DNA of 17,138 nucleotides, taken from an uncultured Collinsella sp. GTDB lineage: Bacteria > Actinomycetota > Coriobacteriia > Coriobacteriales > Coriobacteriaceae. Below are positions 7,459 through 13,716 of the stretch, piece by piece. The stretch's first letter is position 1. The number at the start of each line of letters is the position of its first letter. Made by a program: the position numbers and the translations under genes. Where the stretch lies: the NCBI GenBank assembly GCA_958413765.1, contig CATYVH010000040.1:1-17138 (forward strand). The letters run 5' to 3'. The notes beneath the pieces were generated by a model that saw only the letters and a program-made list of their open reading frames with translations, was not told the DNA's origin and searched no databases.

Positions 7459-9282
7459 TTACGCAATCATCTGGAAGAACTCGGCAACGGGGCCAAGCGC
7501 CAGGGCCGGGAAGAAGCTCAGAGCACCGATCAGCAGAACGATGAACACGAGCAGGAATACGAACATGCCGTTGGTGGTAGACAGGGTACCGGCGCTCTCG
7601 GCGACCTTACCCTTCTTGGCCAGCGAGCCGGCGATAGCCAGCGTACCGATGATGGGCATGAAGCGGGCGAACAGCATCTCGAGGCCGAGCATGACGTTGA
7701 TCCAGGGAATGTTGCAGTTCATGCCTGCAAACGCCGAGCCGTTGTTGCCGCCGCATGAGGTGAAGGCATACAGCACCTCGGAGAAGCCGTGCGCGCCACC
7801 ATTGTTGAGCTGGTCGGCAAGACCGGGCACCATGCAGGCGATGGCCGAGCACACCAGAATGGCAAACGGAGTTGCCAGGCACAGGACAACTGCCCAGCGC
7901 ATCTCGCCCGGCTCGATCTTCTTGCCCAGGAACTCAGGCGTGCGTCCGACCATGAGGCCGGCGATGAACACCGTGAGGATGGCGAAGCCGATCATGCCGT
8001 ACAGGCCGCAGCCCACGCCGCCGAAGACGACCTCGCCCAGAGCCATCTGGAGCATCTGGACAAAACCGCCCAGCGGGGTGTAGGAGTCGTGCATGGAGTT
8101 AACCGAGCCGTTGGAAGCAGCCGTCGTGAAAGCGGACCAGGTGGAAGAGGAGGCGATACCGAAGCGGCTCTCCTTGCCCTCCATGTTGCCGCCGGCCTGA
8201 CCGTCGGTCATCTCGATGTTGGCCGCTCCGCCATCGGCCAGCTGCGGTGTGCCCGCATGCTCGTTGAGGGCGATGATGCCGGTGAAGATCACCAGCAGGA
8301 TGAACATGGCGGCAAAGATGGCCTTGCCCTGCTTGGTGTTCTTGACGCCGATACCGAAGGTGAAGCAACAGGCGGCCGGGATCAGCAGCAGGCTGGTCAT
8401 CTCGATGATGTTGGTGAAGGCACTGGGGTTCTCATACGGATGAGCGGAGTTCACGCCGAAGAAGCCGCCGCCGTTGGTGCCGGACTGCTTGATGGCGACC
8501 TGAGGAGCCGCGGGACCCTGGGGCAGGAACTGCTCGGTGACCACGCGTGCGCCCTCGACAACCTTGCCGTCGACCTTGACCGTGTCGCCCTCAATCTCGG
8601 CGCCGTCGATGACGCTCCAGCCGCCGTCTGCATTAGGCTGGACAGCGACGGGCTCTACGAGCTCAGCCTTCTGAGCCGGCTGGAAGTTGGAGATGACGCC
8701 ACCGGCAGCCAGGCAGATGCCGAACACGAGGTTCAGCGGGATGAGCACGTACAGGACGGTGCGGGTGAGGTCGACCCAAAAGGAACCCAGACCCTGCTCC
8801 TTGACCTGACGGAAGCCGCGGATCAGCGCGAACATGACCGCGATACCGGTGCCGGCGGAAACGAAGTTCTGCACGGTGAGACCCATGAACTGCACAAGGT
8901 AGGACAGGGTGGTCTCACCGGAGTAGGACTGCCAGTTAGTGTTGGTTATGAAGGAAGCAGCCGTATTGAACGACAGGTTCCATGACACACCCGGCAGGTG
9001 CTGGGGATTGCCTGGCAAGAAGGACTGAAGCACCTGGAGTGCCACAAGAGCCACGAGGCCGATCCCCGAAAAGACCAGCACGCTCGCCAGATAGCGCCTA
9101 CACCCCATCTGCTCTGCCGCGTCGATGCGAAGCAGACGATAGACGCCACGCTCCACAGGAGCAATCACAGGCGACAGGAACGTATGCTCACCATCCATGA
9201 TATGGGCCATGAACCGACCGAGCGGAACGGCCAGGACGACGAGCACGGCAAAGTACAAGATGTACTGAATCGCAGCGTCCAT
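7459..9282 (-). CDS. kdpA: Potassium-transporting ATPase subunit KdpA
   Basis: KdpA is the channel-like membrane subunit that selects and binds K+ in the Kdp pump. The product is 607 aa, about 50 longer than the E. coli protein (557). The four selectivity-filter regions are recognisable: TNTNWQSYSGE (113-123), GTNGGGFFGVNSAHPYENP (268-286), FTTAASNGSVNSMHDS (385-400) and TSCGGNNGSAFAGM (508-521). The extra length lies mainly in an acidic, glycine-containing stretch at about 205-255 before the second filter, in a loop expected to be extracytoplasmic. Start ATG 9282 lies 3 bases after kdpF, with GAGGAG inside the kdpF coding region. Its stop is 16 bases before the kdpB start. It is clearly functional by motif content. 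Confidence 0.95.
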   Translation of the reverse strand: MDAAIQYILYFAVLVVLAVPLGRFMAHIMDGEHTFLSPVIAPVERGVYRLLRIDAAEQMGCRRYLASVLVFSGIGLVALVALQVLQSFLPGNPQHLPGVSWNLSFNTAASFITNTNWQSYSGETTLSYLVQFMGLTVQNFVSAGTGIAVMFALIRGFRQVKEQGLGSFWVDLTRTVLYVLIPLNLVFGICLAAGGVISNFQPAQKAELVEPVAVQPNADGGWSVIDGAEIEGDTVKVDGKVVEGARVVTEQFLPQGPAAPQVAIKQSGTNGGGFFGVNSAHPYENPSAFTNIIEMTSLLLIPAACCFTFGIGVKNTKQGKAIFAAMFILLVIFTGIIALNEHAGTPQLADGGAANIEMTDGQAGGNMEGKESRFGIASSSTWSAFTTAASNGSVNSMHDSYTPLGGFVQMLQMALGEVVFGGVGCGLYGMIGFAILTVFIAGLMVGRTPEFLGKKIEPGEMRWAVVLCLATPFAILVCSAIACMVPGLADQLNNGGAHGFSEVLYAFTSCGGNNGSAFAGMNCNIPWINVMLGLEMLFARFMPIIGTLAIAGSLAKKGKVAESAGTLSTTNGMFVFLLVFIVLLIGALSFFPALALGPVAEFFQMIA

Positions 9283-9285
9283 AGT

Positions 9286-9372
9286 TTACGAATCACTCCT
9301 CATCAGAATGTAGATGTAATAGATAAGGAGTCCAATGCAGACGACTCCGATGATGGGAATGAGGATGTCCAT
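9286..9372 (-). CDS. kdpF: KdpF, small membrane subunit of the Kdp pump
   Basis: This 28-aa frame (MDILIPIIGVVCIGLL at the start, ending LMRSDS) is a single hydrophobic helix with a short polar tail, the size and shape of KdpF. KdpF is a lipid-like stabiliser of KdpFABC. It lies exactly where kdpF is expected, immediately before kdpA with a 3-base gap, and has an AAAGGGG binding site 7 bases before its ATG. It is too short for most gene finders. KdpF sequences are poorly conserved, so the call rests on size, hydrophobicity and position. Confidence 0.85.
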   Translation of the reverse strand: MDILIPIIGVVCIGLLIYYIYILMRSDS

Positions 9373-9487
9373 TCACCGCCCCTTTCACGCGCGGTCCGAT
9401 GCCTCGGACGCCTGCTCTCGCAAGCGCCTGGGGACAGTAAACGCTTCTAGGGATTAAAGAGGCGTGAGGGCTGGGGCTCACGACCTT

Positions 9488-9505
9488 AAGATGCCGTAAA
9501 GATGC
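9488..9505 (+). promoter_or_regulatory. Candidate KdpE binding site (tandem AAGATGC, 11-bp period)
   Basis: AAGATGC occurs at 9488-9494 and again at 9499-9505, exactly 11 bases apart, within a near repeat of TAAGATGCCG/TAAAGATGCAG. OmpR/PhoB-family regulators such as KdpE typically bind tandem direct repeats with this spacing. It lies about 35 bases upstream of the kdpD -10 candidate. The site is visible; the assignment to KdpE is inference. Confidence 0.4.
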
Positions 9506-9538
9506 AGGTAGAAAGCACTATTGCTGCTGCAGTGCGCC

Positions 9539-9544
9539 TATACT
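9539..9544 (+). promoter_or_regulatory. Candidate -10 box for kdpDE
   Basis: TATACT lies about 72 bases before the kdpD ATG. The -35 position (9516-9521, CACTAT) is poor, as expected for an activator-dependent promoter with the direct repeats just upstream. Confidence 0.35.
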
Positions 9545-9616
9545 CGACCTCGCGAGCATACAGCGGCGCCCTCACCGCGTATGCACGCATGGACAACGCT
9601 TCAGAAAGGCTACGCT

Positions 9617-12352
9617 ATGCAGCGCGACGCATCGGACACTCGCGTCAATCCAGACCTCATCCTCAAGGCAATTGAGAAAGACGAGGTCGCCGACGACGCT
9701 CGAACCAGCCGGGGACACCTCAAGATTTTCTTTGGCTACGCTGCTGGCACAGGTAAAACCTATGCGATGCTTCAAGCCGCCCACGCCGCCAAGCGGCGAG
9801 GTGTCGATGTCGTCGCGGGATACATCGAGCCGCACGAACGTCCGGCAACTGCCCATCTTGCACAAGGGCTTGAGAACGTGCCCTGTAAACTCATCGAGCA
9901 CAACGGCATTGCGCTCAGCGAGTTCGATCTAGATGCGGCTATCGAACGCGCCCCTCAGCTCATCCTTGTCGACGAGCTCGCCCATACAAATGCGCCGGGG
10001 TCTCGCCACGACAAACGCTATCAAGACGTCGAGGAACTTCTACATGCGGGCATCGACGTCTATACGACCGTGAACGTTCAGCATATCGAGAGCCTAAACG
10101 ACATGGTTGCATCCATCACCGGCGTTGTCGTGAGCGAACGAATCCCCGACCGTATCTTCGATGATGCCGACCAGGTCGAGCTCGTCGACATAGAGCCCGA
10201 AGACCTACTTGAGCGCCTTCGCGCCGGCCTCGTCTACCGTCCCGCACAAGCCGACCGAGCGCAACAGCATTTTTTTACCGTCGAGAACCTCACCGCACTC
10301 CGAGAAATCGCGCTGCGCCGCTGCGCCGATCGCACCGGTCACCTCACAGACGCCGCACGCGTGCTGGGAAACCGTGACTACTACACCAGGGAGCGTATCT
10401 TAGTCTGTGTCTCCCCGGCGCCGACCAATCCCCGCATCGTCCGTGCCGCCGCACGCATGGCGAAAGCGTTTCGCAGCGAGCTCGTCGCCCTGTTCGTAGA
10501 GAGCCCGCGCACGCAAGCCATGAGCGATGATGAGCGCGCCAAGCTTGCAGCCAATATCGCCCTAGCCGAGCAGCTCGGAGCACATATGGAAACCGTCTAT
10601 GGCGACGACATCGCGTTTCAGATCTCCGAGTTCGCGCGCCTGTCGGGTATTTCGAAGATCGTCATGGGGCGCACGGGCGAGCGCAGCAGCGTCCGTCAGG
10701 CCCTCTTCGGCCGCAAATCTCTCGTAGAACAGCTCATAACATTCGCTCCGAACCTCGACATTTACATCATTCCAGAACAGTCGACTCCGCCCTCCCGACC
10801 CAAAGGACGCCGCCATGCGCTCGCCCTGCAGCCGCCCAGCAGCCGAAACGTGCTTCGCACGCTGGCTCTCTCTCTTGCCGCCACGGCGATCGGCACGGCT
10901 TTCCGCCATCTGGGATTTGCCGATTCCAGCATCATATCCCTCTATATCTTCACGGCCCTGCTGACCGCCGTCACCACGACGGGGCGTATCTGCACGATCG
11001 TATCGAGCGTGCTCTCTGTAGTGCTTTACAACTTCTGCTTCGTCACGCCTCTGTTTTCGCTCGCCAGCTACGACCGAAGCTATCTGGTCACGTTCGGCAT
11101 CATGTTCGCCACCGCTATGGTCGCCGGCGAGTTAACTGCGCGCATCGCCGACAACGCCCGTACATCCGCCGAGAACGCATTCAAAACGCGCGTACTCCTC
11201 GAAACGAACCAGCTCTTGCAGCAAGCCCATAGCGCGGAGGAGTGCGCCCGCGTCGCCATGAACCAACTCGTCAAACTGCTAAAACTCGACGTGGTCTTCT
11301 ACCCCGCCGAACACGGCACGCTCGGCAAGGCGCTCTATGAGTCCGCTGGCACCGAAAACCGATCCGCGTCGCTGCTCACCGACTACGAGCGCGCCGTTGC
11401 AACCTGGACCTACACCAACAACAAGCGCGCGGGCGCAAGCACGCGGACCCTGCCTGAGGCGCGCTGTCTCTACCTCGCGGTTCGCACCGGCGACAAGGTA
11501 TTCGGTGTCATCGGCATCGCCCTGGAGGGGCGCGAGATCGAAGCCTTCGAGCATTCGATCGTCCTATCTATCGTAGGTGAATGCGCCTTGGCGCTCGAAA
11601 GCGACCGGGCGGCGCAAGAGCGCGAAGAGGCTGCGGTCTTGGCGAAAAACGAGCAGCTGCGCGCCAACCTTTTGCGCTCCATCGGCCACGATTTGAGGAC
11701 ACCCCTCACGGCTATATCCGGATCTGCGGCAATCCTTCGGAAGAGCGACGAGAGGCTTAGCCTCGAACAACGCTGCGATCTTGCCGATGCCATCTACGAT
11801 GACTCCCTCTGGCTTATTGATACCGTGGAGAACCTCCTCGCCATCACACGCGTCGAGGACGGCACCATTCACCTCAACTTCACATCCGAGCTCATCGACG
11901 AGGTCATCGAGGCCGCCCTCAGCCATGCCGCCCAAGCATCGCATGGACGTACCGTCACCATCGAGCACACTGACGACATCCTGCTGGTACGCATCGACAT
12001 CCATCTCATCATGCAGGTGCTTACGAATCTCATCATGAACGCCTTCAAATACACGCCCGAGGACTCGACTGTCACCATCAGCGCACGTCGCGAGGGTGCG
12101 TTCGTCGTGGTGGACGTCGCAGACGATGGGCCGGGTGTGGCAGACTGCGACAAGCCTCATATCTTTGAGCGCTTCTTCACCTCAAGCAATACGCGGCCCG
12201 TGGATTCGCGTCGAAGCATCGGCCTTGGGCTGTCGCTCTGCCGCTCCATCGTGGAGGCGCATGGCGGCGTCATCGAAGTTCGCGACAACCACCCCCATGG
12301 GGCCGTCTTCCGTTTTACCCTGCCCGCTGAGGAGATCGAGATTCATGAATAA
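9617..12352 (+). CDS. kdpD: Sensor histidine kinase KdpD
   Basis: KdpD is the membrane sensor kinase that responds to low K+ or osmotic stress and phosphorylates KdpE. The product is 911 aa (E. coli 894). In order: a KdpD N-terminal domain with Walker-A-like GYAAGTGKT (40-48) and LVDELAHTNAPGSRHDKRYQD (117-137); a universal-stress-protein domain (about 258-385); a four-helix DUF4118 membrane region (about 412-505); a GAF-like segment (about 525-660); and a HisKA box SIGHDLRTPLTAIS with phosphoacceptor H691. The HATPase domain has its N box at NLIMNAFKYTP (804-814), then DDGPGV and SIGLGLSL. The ATG at 9617 is chosen for its GAAAGG (9604-9609); in-frame codons back to 9521 lack such a site. 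The kdpE start overlaps its end. Confidence 0.95.
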   Translation: MQRDASDTRVNPDLILKAIEKDEVADDARTSRGHLKIFFGYAAGTGKTYAMLQAAHAAKRRGVDVVAGYIEPHERPATAHLAQGLENVPCKLIEHNGIALSEFDLDAAIERAPQLILVDELAHTNAPGSRHDKRYQDVEELLHAGIDVYTTVNVQHIESLNDMVASITGVVVSERIPDRIFDDADQVELVDIEPEDLLERLRAGLVYRPAQADRAQQHFFTVENLTALREIALRRCADRTGHLTDAARVLGNRDYYTRERILVCVSPAPTNPRIVRAAARMAKAFRSELVALFVESPRTQAMSDDERAKLAANIALAEQLGAHMETVYGDDIAFQISEFARLSGISKIVMGRTGERSSVRQALFGRKSLVEQLITFAPNLDIYIIPEQSTPPSRPKGRRHALALQPPSSRNVLRTLALSLAATAIGTAFRHLGFADSSIISLYIFTALLTAVTTTGRICTIVSSVLSVVLYNFCFVTPLFSLASYDRSYLVTFGIMFATAMVAGELTARIADNARTSAENAFKTRVLLETNQLLQQAHSAEECARVAMNQLVKLLKLDVVFYPAEHGTLGKALYESAGTENRSASLLTDYERAVATWTYTNNKRAGASTRTLPEARCLYLAVRTGDKVFGVIGIALEGREIEAFEHSIVLSIVGECALALESDRAAQEREEAAVLAKNEQLRANLLRSIGHDLRTPLTAISGSAAILRKSDERLSLEQRCDLADAIYDDSLWLIDTVENLLAITRVEDGTIHLNFTSELIDEVIEAALSHAAQASHGRTVTIEHTDDILLVRIDIHLIMQVLTNLIMNAFKYTPEDSTVTISARREGAFVVVDVADDGPGVADCDKPHIFERFFTSSNTRPVDSRRSIGLGLSLCRSIVEAHGGVIEVRDNHPHGAVFRFTLPAEEIEIHE

Positions 12353-13049
12353 TGCCGCTAAGCCACGCATCCTCCTGGTCGAAGATGACCTGACCGTTCA
12401 AAACCTCGTTTCGACCGCGCTTGACCTCCACGGCTATGTCGTGAGCAAGGTTTGCGACGGCCAGGCCGCCATCATGGATGCGGTGTCGCACGGCCCCAGC
12501 CTCATCATGCTCGACCTCGGCCTTCCCGACATTGACGGTATCGAGGTCATCACGAAGATCAGAAGCTGGTCGGCAGTCCCCATTATCGTCATTTCGGCGC
12601 GCTCCGAAGATTCCGACAAGATTGCAGCACTTGACGCAGGGGCAGACGACTACCTCACCAAGCCCTTTTCTGTGGATGAGTTGCTCGCGCGCGTCCGTGC
12701 GAATTTGAGGCGCTCCTCGATGGCGTCGAGCGAGTCGACAGAAGCGAGCACGTTCGACAACGGTCCGCTGCATATCGACTACGCCGCGGGATACGCGACG
12801 AAAGACGGACGCGAGCTCTCGCTCACCCCAACCGAGTACAAATTGCTCGTCCTTCTGGCGAAAAACGTCGACAAGGTGCTCACCCACACCTTCATCACCC
12901 GCGAGATATGGGGCACGAGCTGGGACAGCGATCTGGCGAGCCTGCGCGTGTTCATGCGCACCCTGCGCAAGAAGATCGAGGCAGACCCCTCTCACCCCAA
13001 GATGATTCAGACGCACATGGGTGTCGGGTACCGCATGCAGCGTCTCTAG
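12345..13049 (+). CDS. kdpE: Response regulator KdpE
   Basis: KdpE is the OmpR/PhoB-type DNA-binding response regulator that activates kdpFABC. The product is 234 aa. The receiver domain carries the acidic pair in LVEDD (11-15), the phosphoacceptor D57 in MLDLGLPD, and K106 in YLTKPF. The C-terminal winged helix is recognisable from LSLTPTEYKLL through EIWGTSWDSDLASLRVFMRTLRKKI to MGVGYRMQRL. The ATG at 12345 overlaps the end of kdpD by 8 bases and is preceded by GAGGAGAT at proper spacing, giving translational coupling. An upstream open frame in the same phase runs antiphase through kdpD and is not coding. No convincing rightward terminator follows. Confidence 0.95.
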   Translation: MNNAAKPRILLVEDDLTVQNLVSTALDLHGYVVSKVCDGQAAIMDAVSHGPSLIMLDLGLPDIDGIEVITKIRSWSAVPIIVISARSEDSDKIAALDAGADDYLTKPFSVDELLARVRANLRRSSMASSESTEASTFDNGPLHIDYAAGYATKDGRELSLTPTEYKLLVLLAKNVDKVLTHTFITREIWGTSWDSDLASLRVFMRTLRKKIEADPSHPKMIQTHMGVGYRMQRL

Positions 13050-13054
13050 CCCAC

Positions 13055-13174
13055 CCCACAAAAAAGTTGCGGTGGAATACGGAGTAGATGAGGCCTTTGA
13101 CAGCCAAAACAGTCCGTATTTCACCGCAACTGATGGGTGGGATGGAGTTAGAGGCCCAGGTAGTTGGTCATGCC
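13055..13174. repeat. Right copy of the ~120-bp direct repeat flanking the kdp locus
   Basis: This is the same orientation and almost the same sequence as 4646-4764. It starts 5 bases after the kdpE stop. It holds the hairpin at 13066-13130 and the last codons of the open frame remnant ending at 13148. In the shared tail (EGMTxYLGL) two of the codon differences between copies are synonymous (GAG/GAA, ACT/ACC), which suggests the tail was once under coding constraint. Confidence 0.8.
13061..13130 (-). terminator. Hairpin with T-run on the reverse strand, second copy
   Basis: GTTGCGGTGGAATACGGA (13066-13083) pairs with TCCGTATTTCACCGCAAC (13113-13130). On the reverse strand a T-run follows (CAACTTTTTTGTGG). 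The polarity fits the end of the remnant gene at 13148-13264 and not kdpE, which approaches from the other side. It may still act as a roadblock or 3' stabiliser for the kdpDE message. Confidence 0.55.
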
Positions 13175-13264
13175 TTCGACGGCGAGCTTAGCGCCTGCCA
13201 CGGCATGAACCACGGTGAGCGGGCCGTTGACCACATAGTTAGCGATACCCCAAAAATACTCTTC
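13148..13264 (-). pseudogene. C-terminal remnant of an unidentified gene
   Basis: The reverse frame reads EEYFWGIANYVVNGPLTVV, then a hydrophobic/alanine-rich stretch, then EGMTNYLGL and a TAA. It looks like genuine protein (a balanced hydrophobic segment) but has no ATG or binding site. Upstream it runs into the feo-side terminator at 13296-13325. It lies directly before a reverse-strand terminator, like the end of a gene whose 5' part is gone. A very short gene starting at an internal GTG is the alternative. I do not recognise the family. Confidence 0.4.
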
Positions 13265-13292
13265 AACTCGCCGCGCTCGCGTCCAAATGCAC

Positions 13293-13326
13293 AAAGCGCC
13301 CCGCGAACGGATACTCGCGAGGCGCC
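13293..13326 (-). terminator. Rho-independent terminator after the FeoB-associated gene
   Basis: GCGCCCCGCGA (13296-13306) pairs with TCGCGAGGCGC (13315-13325), 11 bp with one wobble and an 8-base loop. On the reverse strand the stem is followed by TTTGTGCATTT. It lies 15 bases past the stop of the small Cys-rich protein gene. Confidence 0.7.
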
Positions 13327-13340
13327 TGGATGCCTGGACC

Positions 13341-13541
13341 TTATTTGATACCGCGACCCAAGTCTTCGGCGATCTTGTCTACGCCCTTAAGCGCGGCGCA
13401 GGTTTTTTTGTTAGAACAATGCCCCGTGCAAACGCCACCCTGAGCGCAGTCGGCGCAGGTGCCCTTGCGGTAGATGCGCACGCACACGGCGGCAAACGCA
13501 ATGCCGATAACAGCCAGTACAACAATATCGATAGGTGCCAT
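13341..13541 (-). CDS. FeoB-associated Cys-rich membrane protein
   Basis: This 66-aa protein has one N-terminal membrane helix (about residues 4-22, IDIVVLAVIGIAFAAVCVRIY) and then a cysteine cluster, TCADCAQGGVCTGHCSNKKTC, with C29, C32, C38, C42 and C48. That is the pattern of the FeoB-associated Cys-rich small membrane proteins found next to feoB in many anaerobes. Their proposed role is in Fe2+ handling or Feo complex assembly; it is not proven. The ATG at 13541 follows GAGGAGG closely. It is separated from feoB by 175 bases and a terminator, so it probably has its own promoter or depends on read-through. Confidence 0.85.
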   Translation of the reverse strand: MAPIDIVVLAVIGIAFAAVCVRIYRKGTCADCAQGGVCTGHCSNKKTCAALKGVDKIAEDLGRGIK

Positions 13542-13716
13542 AGCAAGCCTCCTCTAGTTAACCTCCACTTACTTTACCCCATTCTCCACCTACCAAATAG
13601 GGACAGGTTTATTTTGGTCGGTTTTATCTGCGGAAATGCCACATCTCCCTCACCAAAAAGCCCGAGTGTCGCTGGGACACCCGGGCTCGTGGAAAGGGGC
13701 TAATCCTTATTCGGAC
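13542..13716. other. Gap between feoB and the Cys-rich gene
   Basis: Apart from the feoB terminator this gap carries AGGGACAGGTTTATTTTGG (from about 13600), which resembles extragenic GGGACAGGTTTA-type repeats. No other gene is visible. A promoter for the small gene is expected here, but no clear boxes stand out. Confidence 0.35.
13659..13687 (-). terminator. Rho-independent terminator after feoB
   Basis: AGCCCGAGTGTC (13659-13670) pairs with GACACCCGGGCT (13676-13687), 12 bp with one wobble and a 5-base loop. On the reverse strand it is followed directly by TTTTTGG. It lies 29 bases past the feoB stop. Confidence 0.8.

Larger units (their letters stand above)
9373..9616. promoter_or_regulatory. 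Divergent control region between kdpF and kdpD
   Basis: These roughly 245 bases must carry the promoters of both kdpFABC (leftward) and kdpDE (rightward). Visible elements are a tandem AAGATGC pair at 9488-9505, a TATACT -10 candidate for kdpD at 9539-9544, a TTTAAT-like leftward -10 candidate near 9456-9461, and a small TCCGA/TCGGA hairpin at about 9395-9408 in the kdpF leader. I see no recognisable c-di-AMP riboswitch core, though this was judged by eye only. Confidence 0.55.

Noticed and set aside
5481..7544. 687-aa rightward open frame opposite kdpB
   Set aside because: It is antisense to a clearly conserved kdpB, has the His/Asp/Gly-rich composition typical of GC-rich shadow frames, and shows no domain motif.
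9373..9520. c-di-AMP riboswitch in the kdpF leader
   Set aside because: Potassium genes are often controlled this way, but I could not see the conserved core motifs; a covariance-model search would decide.
9521..9616. Upstream extension of kdpD
   Set aside because: No binding site and no family similarity before MQRDASD; it would also cover the divergent control region and the TATACT box.
12096..12344. N-terminal extension of kdpE into kdpD
   Set aside because: The receiver domain starts normally at the ATG at 12345, which has GAGGAGAT before it; the extension is out-of-frame kdpD sequence.
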